From: Bog-756 sp963738545
GTDB lineage: Bacteria > Actinomycetota > Acidimicrobiia > Acidimicrobiales > RAAP-2
NCBI GenBank assembly: GCA_963738545.1
Contig: CAVTXA010000008.1
Location: 248,001-312,000, forward strand
Length of the DNA: 64,000 bases
Direction: 5' to 3'
The translations under genes were made by a program, and so were the position numbers. The notes beneath the pieces are model-generated. The model had not been told where the DNA came from. It saw nothing but the letters and a program-made list of their open reading frames with translations, and searched no databases. Shown piece after piece: positions 8,334 through 17,400 of the stretch. Position 1 is the first letter of the stretch; the number at the start of each line of letters is the position of its first letter.

Positions 8334-10757
8334 ATGGCGCTCCCCATCGAGGACTACGGCATCATCGGCGACCTCCACACGGCCGCCCTGGTGGGGCGGG
8401 ACGGGTCCATCGACTGGCTGTGCCTCCCCCGATTCGACTCGGCAGCGTGCTTCGCCAAGCTCCTGGGGGACGACGATCACGGCTCGTGGAAACTGGCCCC
8501 CAAGGGCTCCCGCGGCGCCACCCACCGTCACTACCGGGGCGAGACACTGGTCCTCGAATCCGAGTTCGTCACCGACGAAGGAACAGTTCGGGTGATCGAC
8601 TGCATGCCGATCCGTCAGCAGCATCCCGAAGTCGTCCGTCTCGTCGAGGGCGTGCGGGGCAAGGTCACCATGGAGATGACCCTGACCATCCGATTCGGAT
8701 ATGGGCAGATCGTCCCGTGGGTGCGCAAGACCGACGGCACGCTCAACGCCATCGCCGGACCCGACGGGCTCTCGTTGTGGACCACTGCTGAGTGCAAGGG
8801 CCGGGACTTCTCGACGGTGGCCGAGTTCACCGTCAATGAGGGACAACGCGTGCCCTTCTCGTTGACGTGGTTCCCGGCCAACGAGGACCCTCCCCGGCCG
8901 GTGGACGCGGCCTACGCCATTCTCGACACCGAGCTGTGGTGGAACGACTGGGTGTCCCAGTGCACCTACGAGGGGGACTACCGGGATGCGGTGGTCCGTT
9001 CCCTCATCACCCTGAAGGCGCTCACCTACGAGCCGACCGGGGGCATCGTCGCCGCGCCCACCACGTCGCTCCCCGAGACACTTGGGGGCAACCGCAACTG
9101 GGACTACCGGTTCTGTTGGCTGCGCGACGCCACGCTCACGCTCGAGTCCCTCATGCGGGGCGGGTTCTACCAGGAGGCCATGGCCTGGCGGAACTGGCTC
9201 CTCCGGGCCACGGCTGGAGACCCGTCCCAGATGCAGATCATGTACGGGGCGGCGGGCGAGCGCCGACTCGACGAGTGGGAGGTCGACTGGCTCCCCGGCT
9301 ATGAGGGCTCCGCCCCCGTGAGGATCGGCAACGCGGCGGCGGGACAGTTCCAGTTGGACGTGTACGGCGAGGTCATGTCGGCCCTGTACGAGTCGGAGCC
9401 CACCGGCCAGGACGGTGACAGTCCCACGTGGGAGTTCCAGCTCTCCCTGATGGACTTCCTGCGGGACGGCTGGCGAGAGCCCGACGACGGCATCTGGGAG
9501 GTGCGGGGTCCGCGCCGCCACTTCACCCACTCCAAGGTCATGGCCTGGGTAGCCATCGACCGGGCCATCAAGACCTCCGAGGAGTACGGCATGGAGGCGC
9601 CGGTCGAGCAGTGGAAGGAGATCCGCCAGGAGATCCACGACCAGGTCTGCGACCAGGGCTTCAACGTCTCCATGGGTTCATTCACCCAGTACTACGGCTC
9701 CGACCAGCTCGATGCCAGCCTGCTGATGATCCCCCTCGTCGGCTTCCTCCCCGCCCACGATCCGAGGGTGCGCGGGACCATCGAGGCCATCGAGCGTGAA
9801 CTCGTCGACGGGGGCTTCGTCCTGCGCTACCGCACCGCCGACACTGGTGACGTCGACGGGCTCTCCGGCCGGGAGGGGGCCTTCCTGGCTTGTTCCTTCT
9901 GGCTCGCCGACTGCCTCTCCATGCTGGGCCGGGACCACGATGCTCGACAGCTGCTCGACCGGCTGATGGGCCTGCGCAATGACCTCGGCCTCCTGGCCGA
10001 GGAGTACGACGCTGTGGCCGGACGGATGGTCGGCAACTTCCCACAGGCCTTCTCCCACGTGTCCCTGGTCAACTCGGCGGCCAAACTCATAGGTCAGGAG
10101 AAGCCCAGCTCCGAGCACGTCATCTTGGGGTTGGCCCGCAGGGCGCTGACCCGAGGCAAGGCCAGACCGGCGTCACGCCATCTGGGTGGGATCTCGGCCC
10201 AGTCCATGGTGACGCGACTGGCGGAGACCGCCGGACGCGGAAGCCAGCGAGGAGCAGCCAGGGTGATCCAAGAAGCGGCGTCCACCTCGTCGCCGGGCCC
10301 GGTGACGGTGAGCCGGGGTGGGCCAGCCCCGACTAAGAGCGTCCCCACCGGGCGGGCCAGGCCCACGACGAAGCCCACGGCGAAGAAGGCCACCCCGCTC
10401 GCCACAAAGGCCCCGATCAAGGCCGCCGCCGCGGCCCCACGAGCGTCGGGGACGGCTGGCACCAAGGCCGGAGGGTCCAAGGCCCCGGCCAAGAAGGCCC
10501 CGGCCAAGAAGGGCCCGGCCAAGAAGGGCCCGGCCAAGAAGGCCCCGGCCAAGAAGGCCCCGGCCAAGAAGGCCCCGGCCAAGAAGGCCGCAGCGCAGAA
10601 GGCCCCGGCCAAGAAGGCCCCCGCCAAAAAGGCCCCCGCCAAGAAGGCCCCGGCCACGCGGGTGACCACGAAGGCGCTGGCGAAGAGGGCCCCGGCCGGA
10701 GCGGGCACCAGAAATGCACCGGCCACGAAGGCCGCTGCCGACGTCCAGGCCCGCTAG
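8334..10757 (+). CDS. glycoside hydrolase family 15 protein (trehalase/glucoamylase type) with lysine-rich tail
   Basis: Cytosolic glycosidase of the GH15 family, which in actinobacteria includes trehalases and glucoamylase-like enzymes acting on alpha-glucosides. The N-terminal beta-sandwich opens with the family signature IEDYGIIGDLHTAALVGRDG and SIDWLCLPRFDS. The (alpha/alpha)6 barrel contains NWDYRFCWLRDATLTLES near residue 260 and HFTHSKVMAWVAIDRAI near residue 400. The enzyme proper ends near residue 610. A tail of roughly 200 residues follows, ending in many copies of the pentad K-K-A-P-A, similar to the tails of actinobacterial histone-like proteins. No signal peptide is present. The tail is not part of the family core and may bind nucleic acid or other polyanions; that is inference. 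Confidence 0.85.
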   Translation: MALPIEDYGIIGDLHTAALVGRDGSIDWLCLPRFDSAACFAKLLGDDDHGSWKLAPKGSRGATHRHYRGETLVLESEFVTDEGTVRVIDCMPIRQQHPEVVRLVEGVRGKVTMEMTLTIRFGYGQIVPWVRKTDGTLNAIAGPDGLSLWTTAECKGRDFSTVAEFTVNEGQRVPFSLTWFPANEDPPRPVDAAYAILDTELWWNDWVSQCTYEGDYRDAVVRSLITLKALTYEPTGGIVAAPTTSLPETLGGNRNWDYRFCWLRDATLTLESLMRGGFYQEAMAWRNWLLRATAGDPSQMQIMYGAAGERRLDEWEVDWLPGYEGSAPVRIGNAAAGQFQLDVYGEVMSALYESEPTGQDGDSPTWEFQLSLMDFLRDGWREPDDGIWEVRGPRRHFTHSKVMAWVAIDRAIKTSEEYGMEAPVEQWKEIRQEIHDQVCDQGFNVSMGSFTQYYGSDQLDASLLMIPLVGFLPAHDPRVRGTIEAIERELVDGGFVLRYRTADTGDVDGLSGREGAFLACSFWLADCLSMLGRDHDARQLLDRLMGLRNDLGLLAEEYDAVAGRMVGNFPQAFSHVSLVNSAAKLIGQEKPSSEHVILGLARRALTRGKARPASRHLGGISAQSMVTRLAETAGRGSQRGAARVIQEAASTSSPGPVTVSRGGPAPTKSVPTGRARPTTKPTAKKATPLATKAPIKAAAAAPRASGTAGTKAGGSKAPAKKAPAKKGPAKKGPAKKAPAKKAPAKKAPAKKAAAQKAPAKKAPAKKAPAKKAPATRVTTKALAKRAPAGAGTRNAPATKAAADVQAR
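10478..10655 (+). repeat. 15-bp tandem coding repeat encoding KKAPA/KKGPA pentads
   Basis: About twelve near-identical 15-base units of the form gccaagaaggccccg follow each other in frame at the 3' end of the GH15 gene. Such low-complexity DNA is prone to slippage, so copy number probably varies between strains. Confidence 0.85.
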
Positions 10758-10803
10758 GTCCGGTGGAAACGCCTGATCCATCCCCCTCGGACGGCAGACG
10801 GGG

Positions 10804-11847
10804 ATGAGCGACGCCGGCTCTCACCGACATCGCCATCAGCCGGACGGGGGGGAGCCGACCGGGAATGGGGGCCCATCCCACCCCTTCGACCCTGACGACC
10901 CGGCCGATCCCGGTGCCGGACGGACCGTGGCCGACGGCGTCATCGAGCTGGACACCCTCCTCGGTGGCTGGGAGCGGGTCACGGCCGGCTACCTCATCGA
11001 GGGCGACGCCCCGGTACTAGTCGAGACGGGCAGTCAGAGCTCGGTTCCGGTGCTCTTGGCGGAACTGGAGCGACTGGGGCTAGGGGCGACGGACCTGGCC
11101 GGCGTGGTCGTCACGCACATCCACCTCGATCATGCCGGTGGTGTCGGGGACGTGGCGCGTGCCTTTCCCCGGGCCACCGTCTACGTGCACCCCAAGGGAG
11201 CCCGCCACCTGGTCGACCCGACCCGGTTGGTCGATTCGGCCTCCAGGGTCTACGGACCCCTCCTCGATTCCCTCTACGGACGGCTCGATCCCACGCCAGC
11301 TGAGCGGATCCACGTCCTCGAGGATGGTGAGGCCATCCCGGTCAGCTCGAACCGGTCGCTCATCGCCGTGGACTCACCCGGTCACGCCAAGCACCATGTC
11401 GCCCTCCACGACACGTTGAGCGGCATCCTCTTCGCCGGCGACGCCGTCGGGGTCAAACTGCCCGACGCCGGGGTGCTGCGGCCCTCCACGCCGCCACCGG
11501 ACTTCGACCTCACCTCGGCCCTCACGTCGCTGCGGCGCTTCGCCGAACGTCGACCGACCGGGCTGGCGCTGGCCCACTACGGACTGCTGGCCGACCCGTT
11601 GGACGTGCTGGACGAAGCCGGAGAGACGCTCCGGAAGTGGGCCGACGTGGCCGAGACCGCCTTCCGCAACGGCGAGGACATCGCGGCGGCTCTGGCCGCC
11701 GAGTTCGCATCCGACCTCGATGGTGTGCCCGTGGAGCACCTGGAGAAACTCGAGGTCATGAACGGGGTCCACTCCAATGCCGCCGGGTTGCACCGATGGC
11801 TCTCCACCCGGGAGGCCGACACCGGACCCCGTACCGAAGGGCCGTGA
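10804..11847 (+). CDS. MBL-fold metallo-hydrolase
   Basis: A 347-residue soluble metallo-beta-lactamase-fold hydrolase, probably binding two zinc or iron ions. The metal motif is THIHLDHAGG (residues 100-109); further ligands are visible in DSPGHAKHHVAL and FAGDAVG. The first 40 residues are His/Asp/Gly/Pro-rich and disordered. After the fold a helical C-terminal part of about 100 residues contains ALAHYGLLADP, which supplies the last histidine ligand. Family members with this layout hydrolyse thioesters, lactones or similar bonds, but the substrate is not evident. The gene follows the GH15 gene by 46 bases and precedes a membrane esterase by 22 bases on the same strand, so co-transcription is likely. 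Confidence 0.8.
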   Translation: MSDAGSHRHRHQPDGGEPTGNGGPSHPFDPDDPADPGAGRTVADGVIELDTLLGGWERVTAGYLIEGDAPVLVETGSQSSVPVLLAELERLGLGATDLAGVVVTHIHLDHAGGVGDVARAFPRATVYVHPKGARHLVDPTRLVDSASRVYGPLLDSLYGRLDPTPAERIHVLEDGEAIPVSSNRSLIAVDSPGHAKHHVALHDTLSGILFAGDAVGVKLPDAGVLRPSTPPPDFDLTSALTSLRRFAERRPTGLALAHYGLLADPLDVLDEAGETLRKWADVAETAFRNGEDIAAALAAEFASDLDGVPVEHLEKLEVMNGVHSNAAGLHRWLSTREADTGPRTEGP

Positions 11848-11869
11848 GGGACGCCTCCCGTCGGAGCCG

Positions 11870-13177
11870 GTGGGTCCACTGATCGTGAACATCTCCCTCG
11901 TCAGTGGGTGGCTGCCGCTTCTCGTGCAGGGCTTGGCGGTGGTGACTTTCGTGATCTCGGTCGAGTGGCGCACCGGGGGATGGCGGCGGCAACTGGGATG
12001 GGGCCTGCCCATCGCCCTCGGCGTCACGGGACTGGCAGCTCTGGTACTGGCGCTGGGCTCCCTGGTCCCCGATGGTGTTCCCCGGGCGGCCTATCTCTGG
12101 GGCTTCCTGGCCGCACTGGCCGTGGTGGCCGCGTCCGTGGGTTGGGGCCAGGCCGGGATCGGGCGCCGGATACTGGCCGTGGTGGCCGCGCTCCTGCTCC
12201 TGGTCGTGACCGTGGGGGTGGTCAACCAGCGCACGGACGCGTTCCCCACCGTCGGCCGACTGATCGATGGGGATCCCGAGCACGTGGTCGGCGCACCCCA
12301 GTTGCGCCAGCTGGAGGAGCAGGTGGCCGAGAGCGGTCGTCTGCCGACCCGGGGTGTGGTGGTCACTGCAACCATCCCGGCCACGAGATCCCACTTCGCC
12401 ACCCGTCCCGCCTTCATCTACCTGCCGCCGGCATGGTTCGCCCGGGTGACGCCGTCCCTGCCCACGCTGGTGCTCCTCCCCGGTGAGCCGGGTAGTGCCT
12501 CGGACTGGTCAGGGGACGGTGATGCCGACACCACGGCCGATGCCTTCGCCGCGACTCACCACGGCCTCGCCCCGATCGTCGTGATGCCCGACCCCGACGG
12601 GTTCCAGACCGTCGACTCCGAGTGCGTGAACAGTAAGTTCGGCAATGCAGAGACCTATCTGGTCGACGACGTGCCCGCCTTCGTGCGTAGCCGCTTCCAC
12701 GCATCGTCGGCTCCCGGATCGCTGGCCGTCGGGGGCCTCTCGGCCGGCGGTACCTGTTCGCTCATGCTGGCCCTTCGCCATCCGTCGGTCTATCCCACCT
12801 TCGCTTCGTTCTCCGGGTTTGCCTCACCCCAGTACGAGGAGACCACCCGGGGCGAGACGATCGACACCCTGTTCGCAGGCTCCGAGGAGCGCTTCGCCGC
12901 CCACGACCCTCGCCAGCTGCTCGACACCGGGACGTTCGCCGGCATGGCCGGCTGGTTCGAGGTGGGGGACCAGGACACCGCTCCGCTGGCCGCGGCTCAC
13001 GAACTGCAGCCGGCGGCCCTGCGGGCGGGGATCGCCACGTGCATCCTGGTCCGGCCGGGCGGGCACGACTTCGACCTCTGGAGCCAGGCCCTCGTGGACT
13101 CCTTCCCCTGGCTGTCGTGGCGGTTGGGCCTCACCCCCGAGCCCAGCAGCGAACCGGCGACGTGTGTTGCACCGTGA
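11870..13177 (+). CDS. membrane-anchored esterase (alpha/beta hydrolase, antigen 85/esterase D-like), copy 1
   Basis: The N-terminal third has about four hydrophobic helices (from VNISLVSGWLPLLVQGLAVV to ILAVVAALLLLVVTVGVV). An extracellular alpha/beta hydrolase domain follows with the nucleophile motif GGLSAGGT (Ser291) and a histidine near the end in PGGHDFDLW. The domain resembles esterase D/antigen 85 mycolyltransferase-type hydrolases. A paralogue of nearly equal length (437 residues) lies at 17401-18714; both end in PWLSWRLGLTP. The GTG at 11870 is chosen because it lines up with the paralogue's ATG; a GTG at 11885 is possible. Substrate unknown; a lipid or cell-envelope ester is the natural guess for an outward-facing esterase. 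Confidence 0.75.
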   Translation: MGPLIVNISLVSGWLPLLVQGLAVVTFVISVEWRTGGWRRQLGWGLPIALGVTGLAALVLALGSLVPDGVPRAAYLWGFLAALAVVAASVGWGQAGIGRRILAVVAALLLLVVTVGVVNQRTDAFPTVGRLIDGDPEHVVGAPQLRQLEEQVAESGRLPTRGVVVTATIPATRSHFATRPAFIYLPPAWFARVTPSLPTLVLLPGEPGSASDWSGDGDADTTADAFAATHHGLAPIVVMPDPDGFQTVDSECVNSKFGNAETYLVDDVPAFVRSRFHASSAPGSLAVGGLSAGGTCSLMLALRHPSVYPTFASFSGFASPQYEETTRGETIDTLFAGSEERFAAHDPRQLLDTGTFAGMAGWFEVGDQDTAPLAAAHELQPAALRAGIATCILVRPGGHDFDLWSQALVDSFPWLSWRLGLTPEPSSEPATCVAP

Positions 13178-13292
13178 CGTCAGACGCCATCCTGGGCCGC
13201 AGGGTTGGCCGGGGTGCTTGCGTCTCACCCCGGCCGTGGTCTCCAATGGCGGGCAGCAGCCGTGTCACCGGAGAAGAGGGCGAGGTGGGTAG

Positions 13293-14207
13293 ATGAGCAT
13301 CCTGTTCGCCCTGCTCGGTGCGTTCAGTCAGGCTCTGACATCGGTCCTGCAGAAGCTGGCCAACGTGGCCGGATCCGACCAGAAGCGGTCGGGGTGGGAG
13401 ACAACACTCTTCCTGGTCCGCCAGCCCATCTGGCTGCTGGGCATGGCCTGCATGGGCGGGACCTTCATCTTCACGGCCCTCGCCCTGTACTACGGCACCC
13501 TGGCCTCGGTGCAGCCCATCCTGGTCACCGAGTTGATCTTCACCCTGGCCCTCCGGGCGCTCTGGCTTCACGACCGGATCGCCTCACGGACCTGGGGGGC
13601 CGCCGGCCTGCTCTGCGCCGGGCTCTTCGGCTTCTTGGTGGTGGCCCATCCCGAGGAGGGGCACGGGCGACCGACGGCGGCGGCCTGGGCCGTGGCCCTC
13701 GGGAGTCGGGGCCTGGTCATCGTGGCCTTGCTGGTCCTGAGCCGCTGGGGGTCGCCGGCCCGAAGGGCCGCCTTGCTGGGTGCCGCGGCCGCGCTGGTGT
13801 GGGCCATCGATGCCGCGTTCGTCAAGGCGGCCACCGAGGTCCTCGCCCACAAGGGTTGGTCGGGGCTGTTCGAGCACTGGCAGATCTATGCGGTCGTGGC
13901 CAGCGGGGTCCTGGGCACGGTGCTGCTCGAGGCGGCGTTCGCCGCCGGTCCCCTGGCCGCATCGCAGTCGGCCCTGCTCATCGTCGACCCCCTGGCCAGC
14001 ATCGCCATCGGGATCGAGCTGTTCGGGGAGCAGTTGCGCAACTCGCCCGCGGCGATCGTTCTACAGATCCTCTTCCTGTGCGGCATGTTCGCCGGGGTGG
14101 TGCTGCTCTCGAGGTGGGCCCCTCCGGAGATGGAGGCGCGGGCCAAGCGCTCGCCCCGGCCGGTGGCCGCCGGCGGACCCGGGGAGTTGGTCGCCGACAC
14201 ACCCTGA
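13293..14207 (+). CDS. DMT-superfamily (EamA-like) transporter
   Basis: A 304-residue integral membrane protein with nine to ten predicted helices and almost no soluble part except the tail, the usual size for drug/metabolite transporters of the EamA type. It begins with ILFALLGAFSQALTSVLQK, a typical first helix with polar inner face, and the second half repeats the fold (AALVWAIDAAFVKAATEVL). The C-terminal 25 residues are basic and cytosolic. The ATG at 13293 directly opens helix one; the competing longer frame starting at 13205 has no membrane character. The gene is 115 bases after the esterase. The exported compound cannot be predicted. Confidence 0.8.
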   Translation: MSILFALLGAFSQALTSVLQKLANVAGSDQKRSGWETTLFLVRQPIWLLGMACMGGTFIFTALALYYGTLASVQPILVTELIFTLALRALWLHDRIASRTWGAAGLLCAGLFGFLVVAHPEEGHGRPTAAAWAVALGSRGLVIVALLVLSRWGSPARRAALLGAAAALVWAIDAAFVKAATEVLAHKGWSGLFEHWQIYAVVASGVLGTVLLEAAFAAGPLAASQSALLIVDPLASIAIGIELFGEQLRNSPAAIVLQILFLCGMFAGVVLLSRWAPPEMEARAKRSPRPVAAGGPGELVADTP

Positions 14208-14558
14208 CCCGGCCCGGCCGGTCGCGTAGTCGGGCTCTACTGTCACTATGGGGGGTCCCCTCACCGCGATACGTGCCAAATGGACCGCTTGGCCCGGGCG
14301 CCTATAGGTTGCGAGCCGTGGTCACTCCGACACGCAATGCGCAAAAACTGGTCTTGACAGTGGTCCTATTGGGTCACGTCAAGTAGTGCAATGAACGCGT
14401 TGCGTAGTGGCTCAGTCGTGAGTGAGCGCAATCCCCAGGTAAAGGGCGGTGCGCCCTTTGAGCAGGGCGTAAATGTGCATTGCTTCCGGCGCATCGGCTG
14501 CTGTACCTTTCCCCAAAACCAATCAAGGGTTTCGCACGACGAGTAAGGGCAGGGTGCG
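14208..14558 (+). other. 351-bp leader upstream of the secreted metallophosphoesterase
   Basis: No gene seen. It is less GC-rich than its surroundings, which suits a promoter and leader. A TTGACA at 14354-14359 looks like a -35 element but has no good -10 at 16-18 bases. A perfect hairpin at 14441-14459 has a 7-base stem (AAAGGGC/GCCCTTT) and a GGTGC loop. I could not match a known riboswitch. Confidence 0.5.
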
Positions 14559-17108
14559 ATGTTGAAGCGAGTAGTGGGCGGAATTGTCGTTGTCATGGCC
14601 GGGGTGGTGCCTCTGGCGGTACCCATGATTGCCGGTGCCGCCGACACGCCATTGGCCGTGACCCCGTATTCCGGGTTCAACGCATTGCTGACCCGGGCAC
14701 CGTACGTGACCGACCTCACCCAGTCGTCGGCGTACATCAACTGGGCCACCAGCGACACGGTGCCGGGCGGGACCAACGTCTTCGGCTCGGTGCAGGTCGC
14801 CCCGATGACCGGATCCGGCTGCCCCGCTCCGACGACGTGGACGTCATCGGCCATCGCCGCCCCGTCGACCCTTCCGGGCGACGTCAATCCGATCAACCCC
14901 TCCGGGACCCCCACGGGTTCGGAGTTCACCGTCACCGGCAACCTGGGAACCATCAACGAGTACCAGAACTCGGTGCCCGTCACGGGTCTCGCTCCGGGGA
15001 CCGAGTACTGCTACACGGTCCTGTCCGCCCACTCGGCCGGGGCTTCGGACCTGTTGTCGGCGGCGAAGCCCTACCAGACGTTCACCACCCTGCTGCCCGC
15101 CAGTACGTCGTCCACCCGGCCGGTCACCTTCGACGTGATCAACGACACCGGTGAGAACTACTACGACACCAGTGCCACTGCGTCTGCCGACGTGGCCTTC
15201 CCCGGCGGGGTCAATCCCGATCAGGCGTCCCTGTACAGCCAGATCGGCAACTCGGGTGCCAACTTCCTCCTCTCGGTGGGCGACATCGGCTACAACAGCT
15301 CGAACCAATCCAACTTCGGGGACCTGGAGCAGACCGGCACCCAGCCGGAGGTCAGTGACATCTTCGGGACCTCCTACCTGCCCGAGGCCGGGGGGATCCC
15401 GATCTTCGCCGGCTCCGGGGACCACGACCAGACCATCAATCCCGAAAAGATCTTCCCGACGCCGACCACGGCGGCCAACTCGGGTGGCACCTACGCCTTC
15501 GACAGCTATTCGGGCACCGACGGCATCACCGGAAACGCCGCCGACGACTGGTACGCATTCTCCACCGGTAACGTGCGCATCTACGTCATCGAGGGAGCAT
15601 GGTCCGAGGCCGTGGCCAACAAGCTCGGTACGACCACGGGCGCCCTGTGCGGCAATGTGACGTCATCGGCCGTGGGCAGTTGCGAGGCCTACCAGGCGGA
15701 CGCCGACGAGCACTGGCAGACCAGCTCACCGGAGTACCAGTGGCTCCAAAGGGACCTCCAGCAGCATCCCGGCGGCGTGAAGATGGCCGTCTTCCACTTC
15801 CCGCTGCGCTCGGTCCAGCTCTCCCAGCCCTCGGATCCCTACCTCCAGAACAGCTCGGCCAACCCCAATGCGTCGACCAGCCTCGAGGCCCTCCTGGCCC
15901 GGTACGGCGTCAGCATCGCCTTCAACGGGCATGCCCACACCTACCAGCGCATCATCCCGAACAACTACCAGCAGAACGGTCAGCTCATCAACTACGTGAC
16001 CGGTGGTGGAGGCGGGGTGCTGGAGCCGGTGAGCAGCGGCAACTGTGCCACCGTGTCGGCCACGGCCAGCGTCTACGCCCTCGGGTGGTCGCCGAGCACG
16101 AACGTCGGATCCACCTGTGGTTCGGCTCCCATGCCGGGGTCGGCCGCCGACGTCTACGAGTTCTTGAAGGTCACGGTGAACGGTGACTCGGTCACGGTCG
16201 CACCCACCAACGCCGCCGGGAACACCTTCGACGTGCAGACCTACAACCTGTCCGCCCAGGCCGGCACGGTCGGTCCGGGTTCCTCGCCTCCCAGCCAGGC
16301 CGGAGCGGGTTCGGGTTCGGGATCGACCTCGGGATCGACCGCCTGCATGACCCATCTGCCGTCGGGAACCGTGGTGGGTTCGGCCGCCACCAAGTCGGGG
16401 GCGGGCTACTACGAGACGGACGTCTACGGTGACGTGGCCGCCTTCGGCAACGCCACCTGCTTCGGGGCCATGACCGGGACGCCACTGAGCCAGCCCATCG
16501 TCGGCATGGCCACCGATCCGACCGGACAGGGTTACTGGCTGGTGGCCCGCGACGGAGGCATCTTCTCCTTCGGCGACGCCCAGTTCCACGGATCGACCGG
16601 AGCCATGCACCTCAACCAACCGGTCGTGGGTATGACGGCGACGGCCGACGGGGCCGGCTACTGGCTGGTGGCCTCGGACGGAGGCATCTTCTCCTTCGGC
16701 GACGCCGTGTTCCACGGATCCACCGGTGGGATGCACATCAACCGTCCCGTGGTGGGCATGTCGACGACGGCCGACGGGGCCGGCTACTGGCTGGTGGCCT
16801 CGGACGGAGGCATCTTCTCCTTCGGTGATGCGGTGTTCCACGGTGGTACCGGTGGCATGCACATCAACCGGCCCGTGGTGGGCATGACCACCACCCCCGG
16901 TGGCCACGGCTACTGGCTGGTGGCCTCGGACGGAGGCATCTTCTCCTTCGGTGATGCCGTGTTCCACGGATCCACCGGGAACATTGTGCTCAACCGACCC
17001 ATCATTGGCATGGCCACGGATGCTTCGGGCCAGGGGTACTGGCTGATGGCATCCGATGGGGGGGTGTTCGCCTTCGGCGACGCCCAGTTCCTCGGGTCGG
17101 CCGCTTGA
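14559..17108 (+). CDS. secreted purple-acid-phosphatase-like metallophosphoesterase with YWLVASDGG repeat tail
   Basis: Exported protein of 849 residues. A signal peptide (VVGGIVVVMAGVVPLAVPMI, cut near AGA-AD) is followed by a fibronectin-like domain with LTRAPYVTDLTQ, then a calcineurin-like metallophosphoesterase domain. Metal-binding motifs seen are GDIGYN, a variant GDHD in place of GNHD, VFHFPLRS and FNGHAHTYQR, so catalysis by two metal ions is likely. A short Ser/Gly linker leads to five copies, plus one degenerate copy, of a 42-residue repeat (GYWLVASDGGIFSFGDAVFH). The N-terminal two thirds are paralogous to the protein at 36340-41445; the tail matches the protein at 41915-43696. 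Natural substrate unknown; extracellular phosphate scavenging is possible. A hairpin terminator follows. Confidence 0.8.
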   Translation: MLKRVVGGIVVVMAGVVPLAVPMIAGAADTPLAVTPYSGFNALLTRAPYVTDLTQSSAYINWATSDTVPGGTNVFGSVQVAPMTGSGCPAPTTWTSSAIAAPSTLPGDVNPINPSGTPTGSEFTVTGNLGTINEYQNSVPVTGLAPGTEYCYTVLSAHSAGASDLLSAAKPYQTFTTLLPASTSSTRPVTFDVINDTGENYYDTSATASADVAFPGGVNPDQASLYSQIGNSGANFLLSVGDIGYNSSNQSNFGDLEQTGTQPEVSDIFGTSYLPEAGGIPIFAGSGDHDQTINPEKIFPTPTTAANSGGTYAFDSYSGTDGITGNAADDWYAFSTGNVRIYVIEGAWSEAVANKLGTTTGALCGNVTSSAVGSCEAYQADADEHWQTSSPEYQWLQRDLQQHPGGVKMAVFHFPLRSVQLSQPSDPYLQNSSANPNASTSLEALLARYGVSIAFNGHAHTYQRIIPNNYQQNGQLINYVTGGGGGVLEPVSSGNCATVSATASVYALGWSPSTNVGSTCGSAPMPGSAADVYEFLKVTVNGDSVTVAPTNAAGNTFDVQTYNLSAQAGTVGPGSSPPSQAGAGSGSGSTSGSTACMTHLPSGTVVGSAATKSGAGYYETDVYGDVAAFGNATCFGAMTGTPLSQPIVGMATDPTGQGYWLVARDGGIFSFGDAQFHGSTGAMHLNQPVVGMTATADGAGYWLVASDGGIFSFGDAVFHGSTGGMHINRPVVGMSTTADGAGYWLVASDGGIFSFGDAVFHGGTGGMHINRPVVGMTTTPGGHGYWLVASDGGIFSFGDAVFHGSTGNIVLNRPIIGMATDASGQGYWLMASDGGVFAFGDAQFLGSAA
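16491..17105 (+). repeat. 126-bp tandem coding repeats (42-residue YWLVASDGG unit)
   Basis: Five in-frame units of 126 bases; units two to four are nearly identical at the DNA level. The last unit is shortened after FLGSA. Each protein unit reads roughly GYWLVASDGGIFSFGDA, then FHGSTGGMH and NRPVVGM, and is likely one blade or beta-hairpin of a repeat fold. Confidence 0.85.
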
Positions 17109-17137
17109 GCGAACCGCTGGGCTGACCACAACACAAC

Positions 17138-17164
17138 ACTCCCCCCTGCACGGCAGGGGGGAGT
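17138..17164 (+). terminator. strong hairpin terminator
   Basis: A perfect 12-base stem (ACTCCCCCCTGC with its complement) closes a 3-base ACG loop, 30 bases after the metallophosphoesterase stop. There is no U-run, as is common in high-GC actinobacteria. It may also block read-through coming from the opposite side. Confidence 0.75.
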
Positions 17165-17270
17165 GACGCATCCGGTGTCGGATGCCGGGGTTGACGGCCC
17201 TGCGGAGACCGGGGCCTGCATCGGTCCTGCGGCTTCCGATGGCGGCGACCGGTATTCCTCGTGGCGTTCG

Positions 17271-17346
17271 TGGTGCGCCCCCCCGGACTCGAACCCAGGA
17301 ACCTGCAGATTAAGAATCTGCTGCTCTACCGTTGAGCTAGGGGCGC
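17271..17346 (-). tRNA. tRNA-Lys (anticodon CTT)
   Basis: On the minus strand the acceptor stem GCGCCCC pairs with GGGGCGC and the anticodon arm is GCAGA-TTCTTAA-TCTGC, giving anticodon CTT (reads AAG). The 3' ACCA is encoded. The T arm is irregular as I read it: CTGGG-TTCGAGT-CCGGG contains one G-G opposition and a U-G pair, with a 6-base variable loop. It lies near lysS (18799) and a paralogous esterase. Confidence 0.9.
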
Positions 17347-17400
17347 AGGGGAAGCATAAGAGCAGAGCTGACAGTCGTCAACGAACTCGAGGTCCGTGGG

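Noticed and set aside
10094..10726. Apparent glycine/phenylalanine-rich protein (GAFLAGAFLAGAF) on the minus strand
   Set aside because: It is the reverse reading of the KKAPA repeat, not a real membrane protein.
14354..14384. TTGACA as a sigma-70 promoter for the secreted phosphoesterase
   Set aside because: No acceptable -10 hexamer at 16-18 bases; only the leader region is reported.
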